Origin: Delphinus delphis
Taxonomy: Eukaryota; Chordata; Mammalia; Artiodactyla; Delphinidae
Direction: 5' to 3'
Length of the DNA: 64,000 nucleotides
Assembly (NCBI RefSeq): GCF_949987515.2
Contig: NC_082688.1
Span: 100,481,893-100,545,892 of the forward strand
A model generated the notes under the pieces. That model made no database searches. It had not been told where the DNA came from and saw nothing but the letters and a program-made list of their open reading frames with translations. Positions 12,741-25,968 of this stretch are shown here, in pieces (position 1 is the first letter of the stretch; every line of letters starts with the position of its first letter). The position numbers and the translations under genes were made by a program.

Positions 12741-13611
12741 CCCTTGAGAAGCTTCAGTCTAGTTGAGAACACAGTACATATGAAACAGCTGCTAAGTAAA
12801 ATATACTATAGTAAACATCAGCTTTCCAGAACTGTCGAAGGTTGAGTCATCCTGGAGAATCCATCCAGTTTTCCAGATATCTGAGAGGTTGTCCCTTAAA
12901 ACATAAGACAGTAACATTAAAGAAAATTAGTAGTTGTACTTAGTTCCAATACAGTAGCTCCCTCAGGACCTATTGAAGTATGTGTATAAGACAGTTTCTA
13001 TATTAGAATCATCTGTATTTTATTGTACCTAGGTTTTATGGTTTTTCTATCCCTCCTTTGTAATTGGTTTGTCAACGTACCTTTTAATTTACTGATGATG
13101 AACTAGCAAAGGTTCGAGAACAAACTAATTCATTTTATTAGGTTTGGGTGTAAAACACCCAACAAATTAACCCTAAGTAATGGGTTTCTTTTTTCAGGAA
13201 AATTCTCCAACCTTTGAATGGACTCCTGAGAGACCCTCCCCTATTCCTGTTTCAAAGCTTCTCATCCTATCCCTGATTTTATTCTAGAGAATTGAGAAAT
13301 CAAGAGAACTGAGTGCTAGATGAATGAGTATTATTGTATATTACATTTACTAAACTGAATATAATTGAGCATCAACATTTGACAGACCTGGTATTTGAAA
13401 TTATGAATAGGAAGCAGATGAACCATCTTAAGCAATGGTGTGAGAGAAGAGTAGTTGTGTGGAAGTCTTTCCTCTGGAAGGTAAGGAATCATATTTATTT
13501 GGAATCATTTTAGGAGTTATCGATCCTCATTTGTTGAAGGATAATATTGAAGCCAAGAGAAGTTAAGCGATTTGTTCACTTCAAGTTCACACAGAACCAG
13601 TTGTAAAAAAT
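12741..13611. other. Intergenic, nothing recognised
   Basis: Unique-looking AT-rich DNA without a supported gene. Confidence 0.5.
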
Positions 13612-13627
13612 CTGGTCGTTTGATCTT

Positions 13628-13768
13628 CCTCTTTCTTTTTTTTCTTTTTTTTTCTTTTTGGCCGTGCTGCACAGCTTGTGGGATCTTAATTCCCCGACTA
13701 GGGATCAAACCGATGGCCCCTGCAGTGGAAGCACGGAGTCCTAACCACTGGACTGCCAGGGAATTCTC
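13628..13768 (-). mobile_element. tRNA-Glu-derived SINE, short variant
   Basis: A ~140-bp element that on the minus strand runs from a GGCAGTCCAGTGGTTAGGAC-type tRNA-Glu head to a GGCCAAAAAG tail. It is clearly different in body from the other CHR copies. The near-perfect 16-bp direct repeat CTG(G/A)TCGTTTGATCTT at 13612-13627 and 13769-13784 bounds it. Confidence 0.9.
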
Positions 13769-13784
13769 CTGATCGTTTGATCTT

Positions 13785-14194
13785 AAGTCCAGTTTTTGAC
13801 ATATTAATTGTCACAACAAATGAATAAACGTTTCTGAGTTGAACCAAAGAAAGTATATCCGGGGGCCCAGCCTCAAACATTTACTTACATGACAAAAGAA
13901 GGAAAGGAAAGAGAGAAACCCCATGACCCTAACCCAAAACCCCATTCCTCCCACTCTACTGAGGAGTCCATGCTTCACCTTCTCTTATGGACTCTCCAAG
14001 AAGATCAATGACCGACTCCCATTTCTGGTGGTGGCAGGCCAGGGCCTTTGGACCAACAATCCAGAGCTGACACTGTACTAAGAAATCACTAGGCTAAAGA
14101 AGGAACGGAAAGAGGGGGCTTAGAGAAACAAGGGGATTATGGAAGCTGCTTTTGCTATGAGGGCATTTGCTAATTTGAGCCAAAACAATTTAAA
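13785..14194. other. Intergenic, nothing recognised
   Basis: No gene or repeat can be named. Confidence 0.5.
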
Positions 14195-15130
14195 TATCAG
14201 CTTTATTAAGGTATAATATACATATATTTTAAGTGTATAGTTTGATAAATTTTGACAAATGTCACATAGCCACTTCCACCATCAAAAAATGTATGGGCTT
14301 CCCTGATGGCGCAGTGGTTGAGAGTCCGCCTGCCGGTGCAGGGGACGCAGGTTCGTGCCCCGGTCCGGGAAGATCCCACGTGCCGCGGAGCGGCTGGGCC
14401 CGTGAGCCATGGCCGCTGAGCCTGCGCGTCCGGAGCCTGTGCTCCGCAACGGGAGAGGCCACAACAGTGAGAGGCCCGCGTACCGCAAAAAAAAAAAAAA
14501 AAAAGAAATGTAACATTTCCATTACACCCCAGAGTTTCCTCATACCCTTTGCAGTTCATTCTCTTCTTCCATCCCAGGCCCAGGTAGTCACTGATCTGCT
14601 TCTTGCCACTGTAGTTCTGCCTTTTCTAGAATTTTATATAAATGGAATCATGCAGAATAGAGTCTTAGGTCTGATTTCTTTCATTAATGTGTTAATATGG
14701 TGAAATATATGGATTGATGTTCAAATGTTAAACCAACATCGCATTCCTGGGATGAACTACACTTGGTCCTTGTATATTTTTATCCTTATATTGATGGATT
14801 CAATTTGTTAATATTGATATTTTGTGAAGGACTTTGTATGTATGTCAATGAGGGATATTGGTATGCAGTTTCCTTCTAATGTAATGTCTTGTAATGTTCT
14901 TGTCTGGTTTTGACAACAAGCTAATGCTCGCCTCATAACATTTTGAATTAGGAAGTATTTTCTCTTCTATTTTCTGGAAAAGTTTGTGTAGAATTGATTT
15001 TATTTCTTCCTTAAATTTTTGTAGAATTCAGTGAAATCCTCTGGGCTTGGAGTTATCTTTGGGAAAAGGTTTTTGATAATGAATTACATTTATTTTAATA
15101 GAATAGAAGTTATTCATATTGTTATGAATG
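14195..15130 (-). repeat. Old LINE-1 (L1M type), antisense, split by a SINE
   Basis: 14195-14290 and 14505-14700 are the reverse of L1M 3' UTR text ('cagctttattaaggtataat', 'tataaatggaatcatgcaga'). 14700-15130 resembles reverse-transcriptase-region text in reverse. The jump between these parts implies an internal deletion. No intact reading frame remains. Confidence 0.7.
14295..14504 (+). mobile_element. CHR-type SINE, young class
   Basis: Full-length with a long A-tail, inserted into the L1M at 14195-15130. An imperfect direct repeat AAAAATGTA / AAGAAATGTA flanks it. Confidence 0.92.
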
Positions 15131-17639
15131 TTATTGTGTTAAGAGCTGGATTTTGTTATATTACTTTCAAGAGTATTGGACCTTAATTGAGCTTAACTTG
15201 AGGTTAAGTTACTTGTAGACCAACTTGATCTATTTGAGGCTTGCCCCCCTTCTTTTTTTTTTTTTTTTTGAGGGTAGATTTTGTTCTAGGACAAAACTAC
15301 TAAACTGCTGAAGCATGGTTCTTCTAAAGACTCTACCCCATGCTCAGTAGTGTGCTGGTAAATGTTTAACAACTGTTCTCCAAGAAAAAAATACAAACCT
15401 GAGTTGTAGTGTTTGTTTACTTCTATTACAGCCAATTTCAGTCTACCAATGTAACATCACACAGCTCTCAAAATTCCTGAAAACTTAACAAGCAGACATC
15501 TCAAGCTTGTACAAGCCAGCTCCAGCACACCACCACCAATGAATGTCCCATATATTAGAAGATCTCTCCACCCTGACTGATCAAAATAAGAACTGTTCTT
15601 AGCTTTGAGTAAGCTCCAGAAATTGCTTCACCTACTGCTTTCTGGTTGTTCTTTCTTCAGCTTCATGGAATTTCACTTCATACCTGTGCAGGTAAGCATT
15701 CAGCCGAAGACTCAAGCAGACCCCTTTGCATATCCCCAGAGCAGTTTTTCTCTCTCTGTCTCTCTCTCTACAGCTCCCTTCTCTCCCGCACTCTTCCTCA
15801 CAAATTCTGGTCACCTCACATTCCCCAAACTCCTAAACTTGATGAGAGCACCAGGCTGTGTTTGGGTCCCCTCTTCTTTTGCTGTAGCTTGAAAACTGTC
15901 TACAGGCAGCAGGTTGGGGCAATCGTAGGGCTCACCTGGTTTATTTTGCCTCTCTCGGGGAATCAGTCCTAAGCTGACTGTTGTCCAGTAACTGAACACA
16001 ATTGCTTCATATGTTTTGTCCAGTTTCCTAATTATTTTTGGTTAGAAGGCAATTTCTATAGCAGTTAATCCTCAATTGGGGTAAATTTAAACTTGTTGTT
16101 GGCAGCCTCACTTAGGTAAGGAGTGAATTGATCACAGGTTACCAGGCAAGCATTACTATCCAGTTTTCTATTTTCCATTCACCTTCTTTCCTTCTGTCTC
16201 TGTCAGAGAAAATGATCTTCCTACATAAACTGTAACAGGGATTAAAATTGAATTAGATGAGAAATATGAGATATTGCAAGTCAATGATTGCAAATCTTTT
16301 GGCCCTAAAAAATTTCATCGTGTGCCTGTAGAGCATTATGCCTGAGATTTCCCAGCTGTTGTTACCAGTGACGTTTGAAGGGTTACAGACAATGAGAGTT
16401 GGTATCAGAAGTTTGGAGATGGACAACTGTGGTTCTAAATTTGAAATGCTGAGCAAAGTATGTTGATCAAATTCTAGACCAATGAGCTTGATCTTGGGAA
16501 AAGTTCTCGAATGAACTATTAGAGGAAGCATGTCTGAGAACCTCGAAAGGGAGTTAGTCATAATAGGCATCAGCTTGGATTCCAAAGAAAGTCATATCAA
16601 GCTGCACACGTGCACAGTGTCTGGCACCAGGTAGAAACTCAGAAGATATTAATTAAATGAATGAATAAATTACTGACTGAGTACGCAAAGTCTTTTCTTT
16701 GGACAGACGACAAAACTAGCAGTTCAGGAACACACAGCAGAGAGTACAGCTGACTTGCAGCAAAACATAGGATAAAGTCTGCACAGTTCAGCTCAACTTG
16801 TGTTTATTGAGTGTCTACTGTGGGCCAGACATTCTGCCAGTTATCGGAGGTGCAAACATGACTAGTACATGGTTCCTACAATTTAGATTTAGACTTAGAC
16901 CTATAAACAGATAGTATCAATATGATGTGACAAGTGATATGAGAGAAGGATGCAGAGGCTGCATTGGGAACTCAGACAATGGATGAAGAAGCGCACGGCT
17001 CAGCTTACGGGAGGTTACAGGAAGCTTCCTAGTCTTGAAGGATGATGACACCGTCTGTGGCACCAACAGCATCGATGCTGCGAATACTCCCTCCAGTGTG
17101 GGTTCACCTTGGGCACTTTGCATTTTAAGTTCTGTCATCCTGGGTAGGTTTCTCCTCCTATTTCGCCGCATTTGCCTTATCTAGTGGAGACTCCTCCCAG
17201 ATTTTGGTATGGGACTGTCAGTCAGCGTTCATTTTCATTTTTGTATTCTCCTGAATCTCCTTGGATATTTAAAGCGAAACCTAAGGAACCATAATTAGAG
17301 ACTGTGTCCAACTGCTAAGTGAAAATTATTATTATATTAGGATGATAGTGCTTTCAAGAACTGTGTTCTCTGAGTGGGGGTTCCCTTTAGGGTTTTTGAT
17401 GCTGTGTCAATACAGCATAAACAAGAGAATCTTACAAAAACCAAAACACAGTGATGAAAATATTTTTACTATCAATGACCCCTTGAATTTTCTTCTCCCT
17501 CTAAAAGCCAGGTTTTAAGAGATATCTTATACATAAATTCTTTTTAATTAATAAAAATTAATTTGAGACGTTGCCAAGTAGAGTTTCTGACCAGCATAAA
17601 CTATCTGGTTCGAATTCATGTAGTTTAGCTAAAAGCAAA
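15131..17639. other. Intergenic, mostly unique sequence
   Basis: It contains a T-rich tract at 15252-15270 and a short L2-like 3' end at 16605-16672 (ending 'aaatgaatgaataaat'). A MIR/L2-like 'ttgagtgtctactgtgggcc' phrase lies near 16808. The 110-codon minus-strand frame at 16253-16585 has no recognised domain. Confidence 0.45.
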
Positions 17640-17885
17640 AAGTCATAATAAGCATTTATCAAGAACTGACTGTGTGCCAGGGGCTAAGAGCCCTCCTTGC
17701 ATCAAATCAGGTAAGCCTCACAACCATCATACGAAGTACACACTGTTGTCACCATTATTTCACTCATGAGGAAACTGGGGGTCAGAGAGATTGAGTACAC
17801 AGGACAAGGCTCCACAGCTAGTGAGTTGTGGTGCTGCACTGAATTTCAGGCAGTCTGGCTTCAGACTCTAAACTCTTAAACCTTT
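17640..17885 (+). repeat. MIR ancient SINE
   Basis: A good MIR match: 'aactgactgtgtgccagggg', then 'catgaggaaactgggggtca', then 'cacagctagtgagttg'-type text in the expected order. Confidence 0.8.
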
Positions 17886-18662
17886 ATAGAGCAGAGTTGA
17901 CTCTTGAATTGGATCATGTGGTTACTAAGTGTAAATGAATGATCTCCATTAGACTTTCTGAAATAATGAAAATAGCCCATAGACATCCATTACTACCTCT
18001 GGGGACACCTAAACAGAAGCCTCCGCTCTAACATTTAGATACTGATTAGTATCCTGAACCTTGCCTCGCATGAATAGTGCATATTCCACATCATCTTTAG
18101 AATGGATCCTTACCATCCAAAGAATGCTAAGATACAACCCTGATGTGGTAACTGGCAATACACAGAAACAGGGGCAGCCTTCCCCACTGTGCTCATAACC
18201 TAACCAGAGTTTTGTTTTAAAACAACTGGGCTTATTTAAAGGAGAAACACCTCACCCAATGGTCTATTAATCTGCAAATATGTATTTAGGGACGTTTGAA
18301 GTTGTTCTAGTTACCTAATCATCACTAATGGCTACTTTGGATTGATGACAGCTGAATGTGTAAATATGGCTCTTAGACCTTTCTCAAGGTATGATACTGG
18401 CCCAATAGACCGTAACAGCTTCTTAAGAGAACAGGATTTCCTTGAAGCAAAATCTGAATATCAAACAGAGCTCAGAGTGCTTTAGGAGTTTCTTAGTAGG
18501 TCATTTTGAACTGCTCTCCTCAGAGCTAAATGTCAAAATTTACCAGGAAAGTTGGGTCCCACTAAGACCTGAACATCAATAAACATGAAAGCCAAACACT
18601 GATTTTTAAATAATGAGAACAGGGTCAGCATGATTCTTCATAGGCAATAAATAGATAATAAG
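17886..18662. other. Intergenic, nothing recognised
   Basis: No supported gene or repeat. Confidence 0.5.
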
Positions 18663-18680
18663 CAAGGAGACGTAATTTTA

Positions 18681-18900
18681 TTTTATTTTATTTTATTTTT
18701 AATTTTAATTTTTATTTTTATTTTGCGGTATGCGGGCCTCTCACTGTTGTGGCCTCTCCCGTTGCAGAGCACAGGGTCAGCGGCCATGGCTCACAGGCCC
18801 AGCTGCTCCGCGGCATGTGGGATCTTCCCAGACCGGGGCATGAACCTGCATCCCCTGCATCGGCAGGCGGACTCTCAACCACTGTGCCACCAGGGAAGCC
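18681..18900 (-). mobile_element. CHR-type SINE with internal deletion
   Basis: It lacks about 16 bp between the GAGCACAG and GTCAGCGG parts of the body compared with its siblings, and has a T/TTTTA-rich tail. The direct repeat CAAGGAGACGTAATTTTA (18663-18680 and 18901-18918) is perfect over 18 bp, the longest in the window, so the insertion is probably recent. Confidence 0.93.
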
Positions 18901-19189
18901 CAAGGAGACGTAATTTTAAAAGAGTTTGTGCAGCCAAACTAAATAAACTAGGTAGCAAAGTTAAGATAGTATTGATTACTAAATAATACACTAGAAATTG
19001 CCGATCTTATCCAGAGGCAACCCAGACATTATTCCAATATATTATAGAAAATTGAGAAATGAGTAACTTGACAGGTGATGATCCCCTCCTACACACTAGG
19101 GAAGCATCGGACCTAACATCCTCCGAAGAATTGCTTTTTCTTCTCTGCTGTGCCTCTAGGAATGCAGCACAGCTTACGAGGCCCCGCTC

Positions 19190-19686
19190 AGATTCCGTAT
19201 TAGTTGGACCTGCTTCAACCAAGTATCACAAACTGGGAGGCTTAAAACAACAGAAATTTATTCTCTCACAGTTCTGGAGGCTGGAAGTGAGAAATCAAGG
19301 AGCAGGGCTGTGCTCCCTCTGAAATCTGCAGGGGAGGAGACTTCCTTGCCTCTTCCAGCTCCTGGTGTTGCCAGCAATCCTTGGCGTCCTTGGGTTGCAG
19401 TTGCATCACTCCAATCTCTGCCTCTGTTGTCACATGGCCTTCTCTCCTTGTGTGTGTGTGCGCATGTGTGTGTGTGTGTGTGTTCACATGGCCTTCCCCT
19501 GCCTGTGTCTCCCCCTGCCCTTCTCATGAGGACACCAGTCACGTTGGATTACAGACCCACCCTAATCCAGTATGACCTTAACTAATTACATCTGCAAGGA
19601 CCCTATTTCCAAATAAGGCCACATGTGAGGTCCTGGAGGATGGGACGTCAACATATCTTTTTGGGGGACACAATTCAAAGTAGCCC
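19190..19686 (-). repeat. MLT1-like LTR with an internal GT microsatellite
   Basis: In reverse it follows the LTR layout: 'cacagttctggaggctggaa' (19267), 'gttgtcacatggccttctc' (19427), 'ggacacaattcaaagt' (19666). A (GT)n tract at about 19449-19482 has expanded inside, next to a duplicated CACATGGCCTT motif. Confidence 0.65.
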
Positions 19687-19689
19687 CCA

Positions 19690-19860
19690 TGTCTTCAATG
19701 AGACCGTCCCAAATCACTCTCTGCTCTATGTTTGTACAGCTTGTGGGTCTATGGCTACTCATTTGTACCTGTACCACTCATCTGTTCCTATTATTATGTT
19801 ATTATATGCTGCATGTCTTGTCTCCCTAATTTTATTGTAAACTCTTTGATTGGTAAATAA
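19690..19860 (+). repeat. L2-like LINE fragment
   Basis: 'cttgtctccctaattttatt' and 'gtaaactctttgattgg' follow the L2 3'-end layout. Weak match. Confidence 0.4.
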
Positions 19861-19959
19861 TTCTTACTCAATATTCTACCCACAAAGCACTTAAAACAGT
19901 GATTTCATAGCAGCAGCTATCTAATCTTAGAGCAACTTCATACTTCTCAAAAATCTTTC

Positions 19960-20085
19960 CCATACATTGTCTAACATGGTTCTGACAATATCCCTGTGCT
20001 GTGGATTGGATCGCTGCATTTTCCTAATTTTATGTCCAAGGGAATTAAGGCACGGAGAGGGGAAGTGAGTCACGTGGCTTGAGCT
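19960..20085 (+). repeat. MIR-like ancient SINE
   Basis: 'ggaattaaggcacggagagg' and 'gaagtgagtcacgtggctt' correspond to the MIR core in plus orientation. Confidence 0.5.
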
Positions 20086-20862
20086 ATTCCCAGCTGCCTT
20101 TTATTGGAAAATGTCTCCTCCCTCCCTTCATTCCCTGTAAATTGATTATTAATGAGTCAAGTGTCTCTCTGGGAAAAAATCCCTCCTTACTCTGAAGGCA
20201 AAGTGAGTGAGAGGAGAGGGAGGAAATGTGTATGAATACAAAGTCTGCCTTTTCCACTTGCACAAGCAGTTGGAAGAAAGTCACAAAGTCACCCAACCCT
20301 TCTGTTTTCATGAGCACTTCTCACCCTTTTTCTCCAGCATAACAGTGGAAAACCTCAACTTTTCTTAAACTTCTGACCCTGTCCCTTTATTCTCTGTTTA
20401 AGAAGATAGCTGCTCCCCCTTTGTTTTTCCTTTTAATAAAAAAATCCAACGGTAACTCCTTCAGCATCTTTCCACCTACCTTACAAATGGCTAGAGGGGG
20501 GAGGGGAGAAGAAAGGAGGTGGGTGTGAGCATGAACAGGAGTCAGTGGCCTCCTGACCAAGGGTCAGCTGGCCAGGGGTGCCACAGAGCTCCGCATGCCC
20601 AAGTACTGCACGTCCCCAGCCTCCAGACCCAGGGAGTGTGAGGGATGGAGATAGCTCCCCTCAGAGCAAAAGGAGGGCAGACAGAGGAGCCCCGGTTCAG
20701 GAAGAGGCTCTCATACTGTGAAAGCCTGCCGTGGACATCTGTTTCCATTGTCCTTCTCTCTTTCCTGGGACTCACAAAGGAGAGCTTGGAAAATCATAAT
20801 CAGCCTAGAGAAGACAAAAGAGGTCCTCTCCGGTGGGAGGGCGAGGGTAGAGGAAGAGGGGA

Positions 20863-20901
<39 letters not shown>

Positions 20902-21841
20902 AATAGAAAACAAGAGATAATGAGAAAATTCTAGGTAAAAAAAGGAAACAGATTTCTTGAAGTGGTAAGCTGATAGTTCAAATGTGAAATGCTCGCTACT
21001 CCAAATGGATGCAGTGTAACTAGGCTTTTGGACTCTGAATTCTCTCTTTGATACTTTGGCCTCAAGACTTCCTATTTTAGCCTGGGCATCATCAGGCAGT
21101 AACCAGTAAGGAAGGTGATTTAATTTAAAAGAGAGAGAGAGACTGAGAGAGAAGTTAGATCAACAATGGAGCGATTTAAGTTTAACGGTACTCCAAGTTT
21201 AGAAGTACATTCTGTTTGCACAGATGAAGAGTGCAAGGAAAATTGGGTGGCAGTCTCTTTGGGACTGGGTGACGAAGTAAGTGGGTGGCTGAGGCCCTTA
21301 GAGGAAGGATAAAACCCTAACTAAGAAGACAAGTAGAAGAGTAAGATTTCATGCAGTGCAATTCTCTCCGCCCTGCGCACCCACCCCCTGCGCATGTGTG
21401 TGCTCTGCGACACCCTCACGTAAACATACATGCATGGCAAGCTTCTCCAGCGTTCCTAGACCTAGGGTCTAGCTGGAATCTAAGCACTGGAGCTCTGAGC
21501 AGGATTAGGGCAGGGGCAACTCCACTGGTCTGGGTCAGATAAAAATCCCGGGATCCCCATTCAGAAGTGAACACAAAGTCTTTAAAAAGGTGCCACAAGT
21601 CTTGAGGATACTAGGAGCCTTAAAACTCTAAAATTAATGAGGGATTCAGGCCATGGGTTCTTGTGCTGTGTTACTACGATAAAATAGATCAGAGATAATA
21701 GAAGGTTATTAGTCTGGAAAAACCAGTAAAGGGCTGGAACCTAGGGGGCCAAAGTACAACTCCACTTTTTCTCTGAGTAAAGCCTTTCCTCTGCATCTGT
21801 TTCCTCTTCTGAAAGTGAAATGTGTTCTCCTGTGCTTTTAG
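20086..21841. other. Intergenic, nothing coding recognised
   Basis: Unique-looking sequence with a purine-rich stretch at 20490-20520 and a long AC microsatellite at 20864-20899 listed separately. Confidence 0.5.
20864..20899. repeat. (AC)n microsatellite
   Basis: About 17 uninterrupted AC units; the cleanest dinucleotide CA/AC tract in the window and a good polymorphic marker candidate. Confidence 0.95.
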
Positions 21842-21965
21842 GTCAGTGCTTCTCCAGCTGTAACGAGTATACACATCACCTGGGACGTGGTTACTAGGAA
21901 GATTCTGACAATAGTTCTGGGGCAGGCCTTGAGATTCTGCACTTATAAAAAAGATCCCAGGCAGC
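21842..21965 (+). repeat. MER5A-like DNA transposon remnant
   Basis: The order 'tcagtgcttctccagctgta', 'acatcacctgggacg' and 'ccttgagattctgcactta' matches MER5A (hAT-Charlie). Confidence 0.7.
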
Positions 21966-23917
21966 CAGTAGTCTACATGATACTTTTGCATGAATTAGAA
22001 TAATGTACCCTTCTCTGGGCAGCCCTGTAAGTGCCTTTGCAAAAAGAATCCTTTTCCCACATGATTTGGCTAGGGATAGGTAGGCTGGATTTTAGCCCGT
22101 GCACTCCTTTGGACAGTGCCTTTGAGCAGTGCACAAGCTGCCCAACTGTACAGGGCAGTCCTGACCTCGTAGGCAGCTGTCTCCTGGACTACTGCTAAGA
22201 CAGCCCTGCTCATGATCCATCAGAGATGGTCTGCTACTCTCTCTCTCCTTAATGGCACAACTCAGCAAGCTCAACAAGTCATACTTGCTAGCTTTCATTC
22301 TTGCATTGGAATACCTGTTTTTCTTCAGAGACTGCCAGAATGACAAGTGGGAATGAACTGATTCCTTTTCTACTTAAAAAAGAGACTTTGGCTCCTGGTT
22401 CCTCATCCTCCAGGGCACCCTTACTCAGCCTAGAGCTCTAAGTATGGGTCATATCATGGCTCCCCATCCACTGCTTCTGCTGCAGTACTTGCATTTGGAA
22501 TTTTATACCTCACGTCATGTATTAATCCAGGATTTAAACAATTAAGCTCCTATGCCTATTCTCGTACGTGATTATTATCTGGTTTGCTCAAATCTTTTGT
22601 TTCTCATCAAATATTACTCCTCCTTTATAGGGGATCAGACATAAAGGCAAAGACCCAAGTACCTGAAATTTCACTAAGCTGTCTGTCTGCCTTGGATGGC
22701 CGGATCCAGTACAGCGCCGGACTCGGAAAAGTTTTCCTAGCTCCACCTCTGCCCAGGCTGCCTTGTTCTGTCCTATTACTGGAGAGAAATTCAAAATATT
22801 TGTTTGTCTACCAGTGTTGCTGAATTCTCTTCTCTATAGGTGTTTAAGGTCAGGTGGGGAGAGCAATGGAACCAGTTAGGAGAGACACCCCTGCAAAACT
22901 AAGCTGAGCTGTCCTGGGCTTTCTTCGAAGCATTTGGTGTTCGCTAGTCACATTATCTCCTGAAAAGAAACTTTTGGCCAAGGACAGAAAATTCTGGTTT
23001 CTCTAAGTAGCAGGTAAAGGGAGCCACAAAGTAGAATATAAAGATCTCTGAGCTAGTAATCTGGAGGTTCTGTTTCTGTTACCCAAGGCTGCCTGCCTGC
23101 CTTGATTTCTCTTGGTTAAATCTATACAATGAAGCCATAGAACTACATAATGTGCAAGATTCCTTCTAGTTTTTAAATTGTAAGCATCTATGAAGTTTGG
23201 TGGCTTTTGCCTTTTTTTCTGTTAAGCTAAATTTATGAACTTAAAATAAGTCCTGCATGTTAAAAGGCAATGGAATTAATTTGTAACATGTTGAGGTGTA
23301 GTTTTCCTAGGTCCCTCTCTGCCAGGTGGCCATATCCCTTTACCGAAGGCATCACCCTATTAGCGCGCCTCTCCATCCAGCTCCCCTGGCTTCCAACACC
23401 TGCTCCCTCCATATTCTTTTTAGGTTTCTACTTGGGAAGAGCCACCCCGGTTGCTTCTGCTCCTTTACTAAACTTCAAATTACCCATCTTGAGAGTGCCA
23501 CAGGCTTCCTGCCAGGACCATGACTTATACAGACCCCATTTATAAGACAAAGAGTCATTGAGAGCTGCCAACGTTTGTAAGATTTTTGGTGCAAACAATT
23601 TTCTTAAAGCCAAATCTATTGTATTACCCGCACTGGATAGAGTTGGATAAAATATTTTATTTTTGCCTGGCATCTGTGAGGTAGAGTTTAGACAAGTTCA
23701 AGGCCATTTTTTCACACATTTGTTCTGCAAAGCACTTACTTGGTCAACTGTAAGCTCTGGTTAGACTTCAGTGGTCTAATACAAAAGGAGTAACATACAG
23801 GATCTCTGCCCACAATGTGTTTTCAAACTACTAGTGGAATCAAGACACTCACAAAAGAAAGAAAACGCAAGGTGATACATGAGCTGTGGTTACAAAGCTG
23901 ACTTGTTAAAAATTCTA
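21966..23917. other. Intergenic, nothing recognised
   Basis: No supported gene; open frames are short and lack known domains. Confidence 0.5.
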
Positions 23918-24116
23918 GGGCTTCCCTGGTGGCGCAGTGGTTGAGAGTCCGCCTGCCGATGCGGGGGACACGGGTTCGTGCCCCGGTCTGGGAGGATCCC
24001 ACATGCCGCAGAGCGGCTGGGCCCGTGAGCCATGGCCACTGAGCCTGCGTGTCCGGAGCCTGTGCTCCGCAGCGGGAGAGGCCACAACAGTGAGAGGCCC
24101 ATGTACCGCAAAGAAG
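23918..24116 (+). mobile_element. CHR-type SINE, young class
   Basis: Full-length but the A-tail is nearly absent (CGCAAAGAAGAAG). No clear TSD. Confidence 0.9.
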
Positions 24117-25269
24117 AAGCTAGAAGAGTCGTCCAGTTTGGTTTTCCTGTCTATAGATGGAGTCCCAGAGCTTAACTAGTCTAGGGTTTGAATCAGAGGT
24201 AATACCTGAACCCATGTCTCCACCTTCCCGGGGTGGATCTGCTTCTCCCCCTCACACTGCTTCCCCTTTAACAAATATCCCACTTACACTGGTGGTCTCA
24301 TATCCCATGAGCTTTATCTAAGGAAGGATTATGGCTGATTAAAACTTTTTAAGAAATATACAAAAACTCATACAATCAGGTCAGCTTCGTATGTTATTTA
24401 AGAAAAATAGCAAGTTTCCGTTACTTTATACACATAGGTGTGATGTATAATGTAACCAGGTGGATCAGAAACTAGAGAGAGAGGGTTGACTGTCTGCTGC
24501 CATAGGGGAATCACGCTGCCATAGCTCCTTGCCTGGAGGAAGCCTTTTTCTGGCTCCAGGAGCCATCCCCGTGGAGTGCTGGTGGTTATATGTCTCGGCG
24601 TGGCCTCAGAACGGCAGCCACGCTGTGTGGATGCATCATCAAGGGAGATCTTCCTGTCCCCCATGGCGGCTTCAGAAATCAATGTGTCCCTCAGGACCAG
24701 CTGAGAGAGCTAGAGGGCAGAAGCAAAGACAAATGCCTTCCTGAAGGAAACACTCACAGCCAGATTTTCATCCTATTTTGTGGTGGTTTTTTCCTAATCA
24801 GCATCTCATTTTCTTCTGACACAGTCCTTCTCGGATCTTCAGAGAACTCCTGTTATGTCCTGGGAGAGTTTCCAAGACTCTTGGCCTTTCAGATGAACAA
24901 CCCCAAAGACAAGATCAAAGTGGCATTCAGAGATCTCAGACGGCTCCAGGTGTGACCGGCACCGGCCGAGCTGATGGCGCTCAGCTCTTGGAGGACATCC
25001 TTTGACTGCGGCACTTCCCCGCGTTCACAGGTGGACAGCTTCTGCTGCCCTCCAACACCTAAGCAAGACACCTCAGGGCTTTGCTCACGGGATCTAACTG
25101 TGAGACAAAGCATCAAAAAACAGTTGCTGGGTCCTTCTGAAAGAGGGGCTATCTCTTCTTTTCTTATCATTCATAAAATTGTGGGATTTTAGAGCAATAT
25201 GATCATGCAGGGGTTGAAATCTCATTCTATAGAAAATTTAGCTGGGATAGGCTAAGTCGGTTGCACACA
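24117..25269. other. Intergenic, nothing recognised
   Basis: A 121-codon plus-strand frame (24590-24955) has no recognised domain and no splice or promoter support. Confidence 0.45.
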
Positions 25270-25400
25270 ACTCACCTGTGTCTCTTGTTAAAATGCAGGT
25301 TCTGATTCATTGAATCTGGGTCAGGGCCTGAGATTCTTCACTTCTAACAAGTTCCCAGATAAAGCCCAGGTTGCTGGTCAAGGACCAGACTCTAAGTAGC
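25270..25400 (+). repeat. MER5A-like DNA transposon remnant
   Basis: 'ttgttaaaatgcaggttctg', 'ctgagattcttcacttctaa' and 'caagttcccagataaagccc' follow the MER5A order. Confidence 0.75.
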
Positions 25401-25968
25401 AAGGGGCTGTATTTCCTGCCTAAAGGCAAAGAAGTGGACAGAATTAGGACCAAAACCACATTTCCTGACTCTTATTCTACGTGGTTTTTCCCTCATGTAG
25501 TGAAACTTGGAGCCCTCCCTGCCCACACTTCTCCCCTCCTGCAAACATGTACCTGAATATAAAAAGGAGGGCAGCGGGAGGAGTAGAGAGAGAGAGAGAG
25601 AACAGCCTTGCAGTAACAGGAATGACAGATAAGAACTCTCTATAAGGGAGTTTGAATAGGGAGGGGAGAAGAGAATACAAAGAGATAAGTATAGAATTAT
25701 TGAGGTTAGCGTCCTGGATTCAATGCCCATGAAGCCCAGCTAAGCTTACTTTGGTTCTGGCCCAGAAAATGATGCCTCCAACTTTACTAGTCATCTTGAG
25801 ATTGTGTGATGCTTACCCCAAATTGGAGGATAAAAATAGATTCCCAACTAATTTTTTTAAAAAAGGGAATCACTGTTTTAAAGTTTAGGATAAGTATCTT
25901 AGAAAGGTAAGCCTGTGTTTATCTGTTTATCTGTTGGTCACAAATACGCACAGAGAGTCCTATCAAAA
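25401..25968. other. Intergenic with a short (GA)n tract
   Basis: A GA repeat at about 25586-25602; nothing else recognised. Confidence 0.5.

Noticed and set aside
14233..14703. 156-codon plus-strand open frame with a lysine run
   Set aside because: It is a read-through of LINE-1 remnant, CHR SINE body and its A-tail; the same peptide text recurs at every CHR copy.
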